Assembly (NCBI RefSeq): GCF_003627795.1
Contig: NZ_CP032684.1
Coordinates: forward strand, 1,155,001-1,219,000
Source of the DNA: Rhizobium sp. CCGE531
GTDB lineage: Bacteria > Pseudomonadota > Alphaproteobacteria > Rhizobiales > Rhizobiaceae
Direction: 5' to 3'
Length of the DNA stretch: 64,000 bases
Shown: piece after piece, positions 55,207 through 64,000 of the stretch
Layout of the letters: each line of letters begins with the position of its first letter
Position numbering within the stretch: the stretch's first letter is position 1
The notes under the pieces: model-generated
What the model was told of the DNA's origin: nothing
Database searches by the model: none
Seen by the model: the letters and a program-made list of their open reading frames with translations, nothing else
Translations under genes and position numbers: made by a program

Positions 55207-58164
55207 ATGACGACGCAAGGCGATTTGCTGCGGGATGTTCCGTCTGGGCGGTTGCGGCCTTTGAACCAGACCGAGATGAAGTCAGCACTTGCCGATCTCA
55301 GACAGATCGGCGGGGCGGAGCCTGCCATCGCTGCCTTGCTTGCCGAGGAGGGCGCATTGCGGGATTTCATCGTCGCTGCGTTGACCTTGTCTCCTCATCT
55401 GCGCGAGATCGCCAATCTCGAGCCATCGCTCCTCGTTGCCGCCATCGAGAGGCCGTTGTCGCCTCAGATCGAGGCGCTGGTCGAGGAGGCCCGCCGCGCC
55501 TGGCTGCCGGGTGAGGAGGCAAGCTCTTCGCCCTCGGAATCCGAGGTGATGAGCCGCCTGCGCATCGCCAAGCGCCGCGCCGCCTTTCTGATCGCGCTCG
55601 CCGATCTCGCGGGCATCTATAACGGCAAGACGACGACCCTTCGGCTGAGCAGACTTGCCGAAGCTTCCATTTCCGCGGCGATCGACCATCTGCTGCTGTC
55701 GTCGCACCAAGCCGGCAAGATTTCGCTCCCCGATCTCGCATCGCCGAGCCAGAAATCGGGGCTGATCGTGCTCGGCATGGGCAAGCTTGGCGCTGAAGAG
55801 TTGAACTATTCGTCCGACATCGATCTGGTCGTCTTCTTCGATGAGACGGCGGGCATCGTGCCCGATCCCGACGACGCTATCGAGATTTTCCCGCGGCTGA
55901 TGCGGCGGTTGGTGCGCATCCTGCAGGAGCGCACGGCGGATGGTTATGTGTTCCGCACCGATCTTCGCCTGCGTCCCGATCCCGGCTCGACGCCGCTGGC
56001 GATCCCGGTCGATGCGGCGATGATCTATTACGAGGGCAGGGGGCAGAACTGGGAGCGCGCGGCCTTCATCAAGGCGCGTGCCGTTGCTGGCGATATCGCC
56101 GCCGGTCAGGCTTTCATCCGCGATCTCGTGCCCTTCGTCTTCCGCAAATATCTGGACTATGCCGCGATATCAGACATTCATTCGATCAAGCGGCAGATCC
56201 ATGTGCACAAGGGGCACGGAGCGATCGCCGTCAAGGGCCATAACGTCAAGCTTGGCCGCGGCGGCATTCGCGAGATCGAGTTCTTCGTGCAAACGCAGCA
56301 GCTTATTGCTGGCGGCCGCATGCCGGCATTGCGTTGCCGGTCGACGGAGCAAACGCTCGCCGAGCTGACCGAGGCGAAGTGGATCGACGCGGAAACCCGC
56401 GATGAGCTGACATCAGCCTATTGGTTCCTGCGCGATGTCGAACACCGCATCCAGATGGTGCGCGACGAGCAGACGCATCTGCTGCCTGAAACCGATGCCG
56501 AGCTCCGGCGTATTGCCTTCATGATGGGCTTTGCCGACGTAACGGCTTTCTCCGAGGCTCTGGTGACGACGCTGAAGACGGTCGAGCGGCGTTATGCGCG
56601 CCTGTTCGAGCAGGAAATGAAGTTGTCGTCCGGAACGGGCAATCTGGTTTTTACCGGCCAGGGCGACGATCCCGACACGCTGCAGACGCTACGCCGCCTC
56701 GGCTTCGAAAGGCCGTCCGACATCGCCAACGTGATCCGCACCTGGCACTACGGCCGATATCGCGCCACCCAATCGGTAGAAGCGCGCGAGCGGTTGACGG
56801 AATTGACGCCCGAGCTGCTGCGCGTCTTCGGCGAAAGCAAGCGGGCGGATGAGGCGCTGCTGCGCTTCGACAGCTTCATTTCCGGCCTGCCGGCGGGCAT
56901 TCAGCTCTTCTCGCTGCTGGGCACCAATCCGGCGCTGCTCTCCCTCATCGTCAACATCATGTCCTCGGCGCCGCGTCTTGCCGAGATCATCGCGGCCAAG
57001 CCGCACGTTTTCGACGGCATGCTGGACCCGGGCCTCATGGCCGAACTGCCGACACGCGATTATCTGGCCGAACGCATCAGGGGTTTCCTGGCGCCTGCGA
57101 GACACTATGAAGAGGTGCTGGACCGCCTGCGCATTTTCGCGTCCGAACAGCGCTTCCTGATCGGTATTCGCCTGCTGACGGGCGCGATCGGCGGGCAGAT
57201 GGCGGCTCGAGCCTTTACTTACCTCGCCGATCTGATCGTCGAAGCGGCGCTGGATGCTGTGATGAAGGAAATCCGCGCAGCGCATGGCGAATATCCAGGC
57301 GGTCGCATCGCTATCGTCGGCATGGGCAAGCTCGGCAGTTTCGAGCTGACGGCGGGGTCCGACATAGACATTATCCTGCTTTATGACTACGACGACGCGG
57401 CCGGTGAATCGACCGGTGCGAAGCCGCTCGATGCCACCCGCTACTTCACGCGCATTACCCAGCGCCTGATCGCGGCGCTCTCGGCACCGACGGCCGAAGG
57501 CATCCTCTATGAGGTGGACATGCGCCTGCGTCCCTCCGGCAACAAGGGACCCGTCGCCACGCGCATCAACTCCTTCGAGAAATATCAGCGCGCGGAGGCC
57601 TGGACCTGGGAGCACATGGCGCTTTCCCGGGCGCGGCTGATCGGCGGCGATGAGGCGTTGGTAAACGACGCCGAACGCATCATCGGCGAGGTTCTCTCGG
57701 CAAAGAGAGACACTGCCAAGATCGCCAGGGATGTTCGCGAGATGCGCGGCCTGATCGATCAGGAAAAGCCGCCCGAAAATATCTGGGACCTGAAACTGAT
57801 CCCCGGCGGTCTGATCGATATCGAATTCATCGCTCAATATTTGCGTTTGATTGCACCCGAGCGTGGCGTCGGCATCGACGCGAACGGGCTCAGCACGGCG
57901 GAAGCGTTGAAACTGCTGGGCGCCAGCCTAGTGGATCGCAATGACCTCGATGTCTGCCTGGAGGCCCTGCATCTATATACGGAATTGTCGCAACTCATCC
58001 GGCTCTGCATCGACGGCTCCTTCGATCCGCAAAATGCGCCTTCGGGGCTGATCGAGCTGGTCTGCCGCGCCGGCGACTGCCCGGATATCCGCACCTTGGA
58101 AGCGGAGCTGAAGCGGCTGTCGAAGGCGGTCCGAAAGATATTCCAGGCGACCGTTGGAAGCTGA
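55207..58164 (+). CDS. glnE: Glutamine synthetase adenylyltransferase/deadenylase
   Basis: A 985-residue bifunctional enzyme that adds or removes AMP on glutamine synthetase according to nitrogen status signalled by PII. Two nucleotidyltransferase domains are visible: GMGKLGAEELNYSSDIDLVV near residue 190 and GMGKLGSFELTAGSDIDIIL near residue 705, each with the DxD metal site. Helical GlnD-PII-type domains follow each. Full length. Stop codons of glnE and pleC are directly adjacent, with no space for a terminator between them. Confidence 0.96.
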   Translation: MTTQGDLLRDVPSGRLRPLNQTEMKSALADLRQIGGAEPAIAALLAEEGALRDFIVAALTLSPHLREIANLEPSLLVAAIERPLSPQIEALVEEARRAWLPGEEASSSPSESEVMSRLRIAKRRAAFLIALADLAGIYNGKTTTLRLSRLAEASISAAIDHLLLSSHQAGKISLPDLASPSQKSGLIVLGMGKLGAEELNYSSDIDLVVFFDETAGIVPDPDDAIEIFPRLMRRLVRILQERTADGYVFRTDLRLRPDPGSTPLAIPVDAAMIYYEGRGQNWERAAFIKARAVAGDIAAGQAFIRDLVPFVFRKYLDYAAISDIHSIKRQIHVHKGHGAIAVKGHNVKLGRGGIREIEFFVQTQQLIAGGRMPALRCRSTEQTLAELTEAKWIDAETRDELTSAYWFLRDVEHRIQMVRDEQTHLLPETDAELRRIAFMMGFADVTAFSEALVTTLKTVERRYARLFEQEMKLSSGTGNLVFTGQGDDPDTLQTLRRLGFERPSDIANVIRTWHYGRYRATQSVEARERLTELTPELLRVFGESKRADEALLRFDSFISGLPAGIQLFSLLGTNPALLSLIVNIMSSAPRLAEIIAAKPHVFDGMLDPGLMAELPTRDYLAERIRGFLAPARHYEEVLDRLRIFASEQRFLIGIRLLTGAIGGQMAARAFTYLADLIVEAALDAVMKEIRAAHGEYPGGRIAIVGMGKLGSFELTAGSDIDIILLYDYDDAAGESTGAKPLDATRYFTRITQRLIAALSAPTAEGILYEVDMRLRPSGNKGPVATRINSFEKYQRAEAWTWEHMALSRARLIGGDEALVNDAERIIGEVLSAKRDTAKIARDVREMRGLIDQEKPPENIWDLKLIPGGLIDIEFIAQYLRLIAPERGVGIDANGLSTAEALKLLGASLVDRNDLDVCLEALHLYTELSQLIRLCIDGSFDPQNAPSGLIELVCRAGDCPDIRTLEAELKRLSKAVRKIFQATVGS

Positions 58165-60480
58165 TCAGCGCTGATCCGGGATGCGGATCGCGATGACCGT
58201 GCCGATGCCTTCGCGCGAGCGGATGCGCATGCGGCCATGATGCAGCGCGGTCAGGGATCTGGAAATGGCGAGCCCGAGGCCGGAGCCTCCCTTGCTCTTC
58301 GCATATTGGCTCTGCACCTGTTCGAAGGGCTGGCCGATCTTGCTCAGGGCCGATTTCGGAATGCCGATGCCCGTGTCGGCGATGACAAGCACGACAGCAT
58401 CTTCGACCCTGCGCGTGCGAACGGCGATACGGCCGCCGTCATTGGTGAATTTCACGGCGTTGGACAGCAGGTTGAGGACGATCTGCTTCATTGCCCGCCG
58501 GTCGGCATTCAGCTTGATCTCGGAGGAAATATTCTGCTCGACGAGAATGTTCTTCTGCGCGGCCGGGATGCGGGTGAAACGCAGGCATTCCTCGATGAGC
58601 GGCGCCAGATTGATCCGCTCGCAGGAGAGCTTCATATGCCCGGCTTCGATCTTGGACATGTCGAGAATGTCGTTGATGACATTCAGAAGATGCTTGCCGC
58701 TGTCGTGGATATCCTTGGCATATTCGTCGTAACGAGAGGAGCCGAGCGGACCGAACATCTGGTCCTGCAGGATTTCCGAGAAGCCCAGGATGGCGTTGAG
58801 CGGCGTGCGCAGCTCATGCGACATGTTGGCGAGGAATTCCGATTTGGCCCTGTTGGCCGCCTCGGCCCGCTCTTTTTCCGCAAGGTAGTTCGCGTTGGCG
58901 GTCGAAAGCTCGGCCTTCTGGCGCTCCAGGATCTGCCGCGAGGCGGAGAGATCGTTGATCGTCGCCATCAGCCGGCGTTCGGACTCGCGAAGGCGCTCCT
59001 GGTTGCGTTTCAGCTGCGTGATATCACTGCCGACGGAGACGAGGCCGCCGTCTCGGGTGCGGCGTTCGTTGATCTGCAGCCAGCGCTCGTCGGCCAGCTG
59101 CACCTCCGTCGTCTGTGAATGGCTGACACGGACGGGATCGACGATGCGCCGCTCGATGACCGGCCGAGCTGCCGCCGCATTGACGACGGCGCGCTCGGTG
59201 CCGGGCACGAGCACGTTGTCGGGCAGGCCGTAAGCCTGCTGGAAATGCGCATTGCACATGACGAGACGATCGTTCTTGTCCCACAGCACGAAGGCTTCGG
59301 AGGTGCATTCGATAGCATCGGCCAGCCGTTGGTCGGCTTCGGCATAACGCTGCGCCAGCCGGTGCTGTTCGGTCACGTCCATGGCGATGCCGATCATATG
59401 CACGCGGCCGGAATTGGTGCGGATCACCTGGGCGCGGGCGCGCATCCAGACATAATGCCCCTTGGCATGGCGGATGCGCAGGATCTGGTCCACCTGGCCG
59501 GCATTGCCGCGGGTGACGGAGCGGGCGAGCATGTGCAGGCTGTTGTCATCCGGATGCATCAGCCGTGCCGCATCCGTGAAGGCGAGCGGCTTGTCGGCGG
59601 CCGGCAACCCGAGCATGTCGTACATCGAGCGCGACCAGAAGAACTTGCGGCTGGTGAAATCGAAATCCCAGAGACCGCAGCGGCCGCGCGAAAGCGCCGT
59701 CTCTACCCGCAGGTTCGATTCGAGGAAGATTTCATCCGCGTCCCGGGCCCGCTTTACCTGGGTGTAATAGGCATAGAGAATGACGAGCAGGATGGAGGAG
59801 ATACCGGCAAAGAGCGTGACGTTGAGCGTGAGCTCGTCGCGCCAGAGCTTGTCGATCTGATCCATCGATGCGGCCGACAGAATGAAATCGCCCTTGTCGC
59901 CGATCAGGGAAATCGCCGCATAATAGGGCTCGCCGCCGATCATGGTTTCGATCACGCCGGCATGGTCGCCGAAATTGCGGACGGCCGACACTTCGGGAAA
60001 GAAGTCGGAGATCAGCATGCCGATATAGCCCGAGCCGGCCGCCGATGAGCCGAACACCCGCCCGCTCGACTGTACCAGCAGCACGAAGGCCCCGGGATCC
60101 AATCGATCCTGCGGCAAATAGGAAGCCAATTTCCGCTCTGCGCCCCTGCGGTCGCCGGCCTGGAACAAGCTGGCATCGTTCGAAAAGGCGGCGGATGCGG
60201 CGGCGATGGAAAGCGAAGTCGTGCGGCGGGCAGACGCCGCCATCCGACCATGTTCCGTTATCATGCCGAAGAAATGCGAGGCGGCAACGACCATCAGGAA
60301 GGAAACGATGAGGACCGGAATGATGCGCTTGAGAATATGTTCCGTCTGCGGGAAATGACGCGAGATCGTCTCCACACGCACGCCGGTTCGATCGGTAACG
60401 CCGCTATGCCAGGATTTCAGACCGTCGAAATTAACACGCAGCCGTCCATCGGCCGCGGTTGTCCGCCGCACGTCCACCAT
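58165..60480 (-). CDS. pleC: PAS sensor histidine kinase, PleC-like
   Basis: A 771-residue kinase. A periplasmic sensor region lies between two membrane segments (about residues 50-72 and 210-230). Two PAS domains (about 255-375 and 385-490), a coiled coil, the H box NMSHELRTPLNAILGF (His near residue 557) and a HATPase domain (NLLSNAVKF, DTGIGI, GGSGLGLAIS) follow. PleC controls DivK phosphorylation and polarity in alphaproteobacteria. The name is based on domain layout and on the glnE-pleC-pepN order I recall for S. meliloti. The start is uncertain; the membrane segment is well inside. Confidence 0.82.
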   Translation of the reverse strand: MVDVRRTTAADGRLRVNFDGLKSWHSGVTDRTGVRVETISRHFPQTEHILKRIIPVLIVSFLMVVAASHFFGMITEHGRMAASARRTTSLSIAAASAAFSNDASLFQAGDRRGAERKLASYLPQDRLDPGAFVLLVQSSGRVFGSSAAGSGYIGMLISDFFPEVSAVRNFGDHAGVIETMIGGEPYYAAISLIGDKGDFILSAASMDQIDKLWRDELTLNVTLFAGISSILLVILYAYYTQVKRARDADEIFLESNLRVETALSRGRCGLWDFDFTSRKFFWSRSMYDMLGLPAADKPLAFTDAARLMHPDDNSLHMLARSVTRGNAGQVDQILRIRHAKGHYVWMRARAQVIRTNSGRVHMIGIAMDVTEQHRLAQRYAEADQRLADAIECTSEAFVLWDKNDRLVMCNAHFQQAYGLPDNVLVPGTERAVVNAAAARPVIERRIVDPVRVSHSQTTEVQLADERWLQINERRTRDGGLVSVGSDITQLKRNQERLRESERRLMATINDLSASRQILERQKAELSTANANYLAEKERAEAANRAKSEFLANMSHELRTPLNAILGFSEILQDQMFGPLGSSRYDEYAKDIHDSGKHLLNVINDILDMSKIEAGHMKLSCERINLAPLIEECLRFTRIPAAQKNILVEQNISSEIKLNADRRAMKQIVLNLLSNAVKFTNDGGRIAVRTRRVEDAVVLVIADTGIGIPKSALSKIGQPFEQVQSQYAKSKGGSGLGLAISRSLTALHHGRMRIRSREGIGTVIAIRIPDQR

Positions 60481-60538
60481 CGCTTTAGCCTTGTCCCTCG
60501 TGTGATTCGCTGCGCCGCTCGCCCGAATCTGCCTTAAT

Positions 60539-60554
60539 GAATCATTCGTGATTC
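60539..60554. other. UUCG-type hairpin upstream of pleC
   Basis: GAATCA-TTCG-TGATTC: a 6-bp stem with the very stable TTCG tetraloop, 59 nt upstream of the pleC start. It includes GATTC, a CcrM site. Could affect the pleC leader RNA. Confidence 0.4.
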
Positions 60555-60709
60555 GGCTTGTCCAGAGGGTGCGGTAAAACTTTCTTAACCATCTGCGATT
60601 TCAGCGTATTTTACACACGCAGCGGTAAGTTGCGCATATACGGGACTCGCTGAGGATGAAAAGGCCGACGCAAATCAGCCTTTGAGATCGGTATGAGGGG
60701 AGATCGCAA

Positions 60710-63358
60710 TCACTCCTTCAGGATGCGGTCCACGATGTCGCGCACGTCGGTCGAAAGGTTGCCCGAGTGTTCGATCCGCATCAGCGCCGAGCGGGCGTGG
60801 TCGGCGCGCACCGGTTCCAGCAGGCGCCAGGAGCGCATCGACGTCAGGACGCGGGCGGCGAGCTGCGGGTTGCGCTGATCGATCTCGAGGATCTCGTCGG
60901 CCAGGAAATGGTATCCAGCGCCGTCGGCCCGGCCGAAGCCGGTCGGATTAGCGAAGACGAAGGTACCAAGGACAGCGCGTACGCGGTTCGGATTGGTGCG
61001 CTTGAACAGCGGCGTTTCCATGAGCAGCCGAATACGCTCCAGCGCGCCCGCGCCAGGGATTGCGGCCTGAATGGCGAACCACTTGTCGATGACGAGCGCA
61101 TTGTCCGCGAAGCGGTCGCGGAAATGCGCAAGCGCGGCCGCCGTCTCAATCGTATCCGGGAAGCGCTGCGCCAGAATGGTCAGCGCGGCGCTGAGATCGG
61201 TCATGTTGTTTGCGGCATCATAGGCTGCCTTCGCTCTCGCCGGCGTTTCATCCGACTGGGAGAGATAGGCGAGCGCTGTATTGCGCAGGGCGCGGCGGCC
61301 GGCGCTTGCTGCATCAGGCGTGAAGGCGCCTGACGTCTGCATGCCGTCATAAAGCGCGGTGAAGACATCCTTTCCCGCCTCGGCCACCCGCTTGACGATC
61401 GTCTGGCGCGCGACATGAATGGCATCCGGATCGTTGTTGCCGCCAAGCTCGCGAGCGATATCGGCCTCGCTCGGAAGGGCGAGCGCCTGAGCACGGAATG
61501 CCGGCTCCAGGCTTTCGTCGGCCGCGGCTGCGAGCAGTGCGTCGGTGAAGGCTGGATCGCAGGTGATGTCGATGCCTTGACGCGCATCCCGCGCCGCCTG
61601 CAAAAGGTTGGGCAGGCCAAGGTCGCTCAGCGCCTGCCAGCGGGCGAAATGATCGGTCTCGTAACGCGCGATCAGCGAGAGATCGCGGGCGCTCTGGCTG
61701 AATTGCAGGTTGACCGGCGTCGAGAAGCTGCGATTGAGCGACAGAACCGGCCGCGACGGAATGCCGTGGAACGTCACCGTCTGCGTCTGCTTCGTCAGGT
61801 GCAGGACATCGTCGGTGAGCTCCGCTCCGGTGACGGATGCGGGCGTGATGACAGCGCCGTCTTCGGCCAGCAAGCCCATGCGCAGCGGGATATGCATCGG
61901 CTTCTTGGCGGTCTGGCCAGGCGTCGCCGGCACCATCTGTTCGAGCGACAAGGTGAACGTCTTGCCGTCGGCATCATAGGCGCCGGATGCGGTGACAAGA
62001 GGCGTGCCGGCCTGATGATACCAAAGCGAAAACTGCGTGAGATCGCGGCCGCTGACATCCTCGAAGCACTTGACGAAATCTTCGATAGTGACGGCCTGAC
62101 CGTCATGCCGATCGAAATAGAGATCCATACCCGTCTTGAACAGATCGCGGCCGAGCAGGGTTGCGATCATGCGCGTGACTTCGCTGCCCTTCTCATAGAC
62201 GGTCGTCGTATAGAAATTGTTGATTTCACGGTATTTTGTCGGGCGAACCGGATGGGCGAGCGGCCCGCTGTCCTCAGGAAACTGTTCCGATTTCAGGTGC
62301 CGGACCTCGGCGATGCGCTTGACGGGACGCGAGCGCTGGTCGGCGGAAAATTCGTGATCGCGATAGACAGTCAGGCCTTCCTTGAGGCAGAGCTGGAACC
62401 AGTCGCGGCAGGTGATGCGATTGCCTGTCCAGTTGTGGAAATATTCGTGGGCGATGATGGCTTCGATGTTGGCATAATCGGCATCGGTCGCCGTTTCGGG
62501 ATCGGCGAGCACGTATTTGTCGTTGAAGACGTTAAGGCCCTTGTTCTCCATCGCCCCCATGTTGAAGTCCGACACCGCGACGATCATGAAGATGTCGAGA
62601 TCGTATTCGCGGCCGAATCGCTCCTCATCCCACTTCATCGAGCGTTTCAGCGCATCCATGGCGTAGGCGGCACGCGGCTCCTTGCCATGTTCGACATAGA
62701 TCTTCAGCGCCACTTCGCGGCCGGACATGGTCGCGAACGTATCCTCGACGACGCCGAGGTCGCCGGCGACGAGCGCGAAGAGATAGCTCGGCTTCGGGTG
62801 CGGATCGAACCAGGCGGCGAAATGCTTGCCTTCGCCATAGCCGGCGCCACCGAGGAAATTGCCGTTCGACAGCAAGAGCGGATTGGCTTGCCTGTCGGCG
62901 ATGATGTTGACCGTAAAGGGCGCGAGAACGTCAGGCCGATCCGGGAAATAGGTGATGCGGCGGAAACCTTCGGCCTCGCACTGCGTGCAATAGATGCCGC
63001 CGGTGCGATAGAGGCCCATCAATTGCGTGTTGGCTTCCGGATTGATCACGGTCGTGATCGTCAGCTCGAAAGGCGTGCTCTCAGGCAGATCGCGAACGCT
63101 CAGGCTTTCCGGCGTGGCGTCATATTGTTCGGCGGGAAGTTCGTTCTGGTCGAGCAGCAGCCCGGACAGCACCAGCTCGTCGCCGTCGAGCACCAGGGGC
63201 GCCTTGGGATCGGTGCCTTCGCGACGATGGAAGATCAGCCGCGCTTCGACCTTCGTTTCGGTTGGATGTAGATCGAAGGTAAGGTCCACGCGTTCCAGAA
63301 CGAAGTCGGTGGGGCGGTAGTCTGCCAGATTGACGATCTGGCCGGTGTCTGTTCGCAT
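60710..63358 (-). CDS. pepN: Aminopeptidase N
   Basis: An 882-residue M1 metallopeptidase. The substrate-binding GAMEN lies at residues 268-272, the zinc site HEYFH at 304-308 and the third ligand Glu at 327 (LKEGLT). The C-terminal half has helical repeat domains typical of the bacterial PepN type. It removes N-terminal residues from peptides in the cytoplasm. Full length and intact. Lies upstream of pleC in the same direction across 229 nt. Confidence 0.96.
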   Translation of the reverse strand: MRTDTGQIVNLADYRPTDFVLERVDLTFDLHPTETKVEARLIFHRREGTDPKAPLVLDGDELVLSGLLLDQNELPAEQYDATPESLSVRDLPESTPFELTITTVINPEANTQLMGLYRTGGIYCTQCEAEGFRRITYFPDRPDVLAPFTVNIIADRQANPLLLSNGNFLGGAGYGEGKHFAAWFDPHPKPSYLFALVAGDLGVVEDTFATMSGREVALKIYVEHGKEPRAAYAMDALKRSMKWDEERFGREYDLDIFMIVAVSDFNMGAMENKGLNVFNDKYVLADPETATDADYANIEAIIAHEYFHNWTGNRITCRDWFQLCLKEGLTVYRDHEFSADQRSRPVKRIAEVRHLKSEQFPEDSGPLAHPVRPTKYREINNFYTTTVYEKGSEVTRMIATLLGRDLFKTGMDLYFDRHDGQAVTIEDFVKCFEDVSGRDLTQFSLWYHQAGTPLVTASGAYDADGKTFTLSLEQMVPATPGQTAKKPMHIPLRMGLLAEDGAVITPASVTGAELTDDVLHLTKQTQTVTFHGIPSRPVLSLNRSFSTPVNLQFSQSARDLSLIARYETDHFARWQALSDLGLPNLLQAARDARQGIDITCDPAFTDALLAAAADESLEPAFRAQALALPSEADIARELGGNNDPDAIHVARQTIVKRVAEAGKDVFTALYDGMQTSGAFTPDAASAGRRALRNTALAYLSQSDETPARAKAAYDAANNMTDLSAALTILAQRFPDTIETAAALAHFRDRFADNALVIDKWFAIQAAIPGAGALERIRLLMETPLFKRTNPNRVRAVLGTFVFANPTGFGRADGAGYHFLADEILEIDQRNPQLAARVLTSMRSWRLLEPVRADHARSALMRIEHSGNLSTDVRDIVDRILKE

Positions 63359-63849
63359 GGTCTATCCTGATCAGGCTAAGCTATGGCGGGTGCAGTCCGA
63401 AGCCTCCCTCGGACTGAGGTGTCGCATCATTACATCGAAATCTGAACCAAAGTTAAAGTCATGTCACGACATCGATATGTTTTGTTATGGCACAGTAAGT
63501 ATTTACCCGACAGACTGTCTTCGTTTCAGGTTGAATGCAATTCCTGAATGGATATCGGATCGATCAGACGCCAATTTTCGCCCGCATTTGCAGACTGACA
63601 TTACAATTGCTACCATCGCGCTCGGATGGATCATCATGGCTCCACTACCAGCGAATGCAGACTGTTCGCGCGAGGAAACGATAATTTAAAGTAAATTATT
63701 TGTTTAACCTCTTGCGATATAAGAGCAGTTGCATAACTATAGCATGCTATTAAATTTCGGAATTATGATCGATTCCGGTGAATTCGTTCACAAAAATGAA
63801 ACATCCTCTTTTTGTCGCTGATTGAAATGGGCACCCCAAGGAGGCCCGA
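63359..63849. other. 491-nt AT-rich intergenic region
   Basis: Separates divergent pepN and the gene starting at 63,850. Strongly AT-rich from about 63,660 to 63,800. Contains a perfect palindrome at 63739-63750. A plus-strand frame ending at 63689 finishes like a signal-peptide end (MAPLPANADC) but has no start signal and is not called. Confidence 0.4.
63739..63750. promoter_or_regulatory. 12-nt perfect palindrome
   Basis: ATAGCATGCTAT, 100 nt upstream of the gene starting at 63,850, inside AT-rich DNA. Candidate operator with no assigned protein. Confidence 0.35.
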
Positions 63850-64000
63850 TTGAGTTTTTCCATCGAGCAACTTGCTCGTCATCCCAAATTCGTCGCGTCA
63901 TTGCGCTTTCTTGCCGAGGCGTTGCGGAACCGTTACGACAATGGTCCGAGGATCGCGCGCATGCTCGCCTCGCATCAGCGTTGGCTTCTGACGCAGACGG
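63850..64000 (+). CDS. Unidentified gene, truncated by the window end
   Basis: A TTG start at 63850 preceded by a consensus AAGGAGG (63838-63844) with 5-nt spacing. The frame stays open for the 50 codons visible (MSFSIEQLARHPKFVASLRF and onwards). The helical, basic sequence suggests a soluble regulatory-type protein, but no family can be assigned from this much. The gene continues beyond the window. Confidence 0.65.
   Translation, partial: MSFSIEQLARHPKFVASLRFLAEALRNRYDNGPRIARMLASHQRWLLTQT

Noticed and set aside
61415..63271. 618-codon plus-strand frame opposite pepN
   Set aside because: Shadow of pepN, which has intact GAMEN and HExxH motifs in the expected order.

Overview
The window reads as a chromosomal segment of a fast-growing rhizobium (family Rhizobiaceae, most likely genus Rhizobium). 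The basis is high GC with strong GC3, the feuN-feuP-feuQ set, a Ros/MucR zinc-finger regulator beside a DivJ-like kinase, a ccmIEFH-degP-response regulator-kinase-glnE-pleC-pepN run, a dmeR-dmeF pair, and intergenic palindromes of the kind scattered through rhizobial genomes. Most of it is ordinary core chromosome. The clearest mobile DNA is one IS110-family element near 6.3-7.4 kb. I saw no rRNA, tRNA, CRISPR array, prophage or plasmid functions.

Layout. 0-6.2 kb: Fe-type superoxide dismutase (sodB), a metallophosphoesterase, a small membrane protein, a WYL regulator divergent from a LysE exporter, cytochrome c' and a diheme cytochrome c, and a methyltransferase. 6.3-8.1 kb: the IS110 element, with a structured non-coding leader that could encode a bridge RNA, abutting a C39-like peptidase. 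8.1-10.7 kb: a GNAT acetyltransferase, a MerR metal sensor, and dmeR-dmeF (Co/Ni sensor and efflux pump) behind an RcnR/FrmR-type operator. 10.8-24 kb: class A beta-lactamase, a Ser-rich unknown, SelO, a ParDE-type toxin-antitoxin pair, oligopeptidase B, CbpA/CbpM, an unusual polysaccharide deacetylase, an AI-2E family transporter, a glyoxalase-fold dioxygenase and a hemolysin III-type protein. 24.3-30.3 kb: a complete seven-gene Mrp-type cation/proton antiporter operon (mrpA-G).

30.3-39.4 kb: mucR with a long AT-rich leader, sufE, a DivJ-like kinase overlapping a peptidoglycan-binding protein, DUF1491 and DUF2336 proteins, several small or hypothetical genes, and a split DUF1214/DUF1254 pair. 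39.7-46.9 kb: a class A penicillin-binding protein, YcgN, an MmcQ/YjbR protein, a Dabb protein, the feuN-feuP-feuQ signalling set and a lipoprotein. 46.9-51.1 kb: cytochrome c maturation genes ccmI-ccmE-ccmF-ccmH, with a palindromic repeat between ccmF and ccmH. 51.2-63.4 kb: degP, a two-component pair, glnE, pleC and pepN. A new gene runs off the right edge at 63,850.

Functional themes are envelope and redox homeostasis (Mrp, DegP, FeuPQ, PBP, Ccm, cytochromes), cell-cycle phosphosignalling (DivJ-like and PleC-like kinases 24 kb apart), and metal handling (MerR, DmeR, DmeF). The least explained sequence is the IS110 leader, the operator-like repeats before divJ, small genes around 37-38.3 kb, and the repeat insertion at the 5' end of ccmH.
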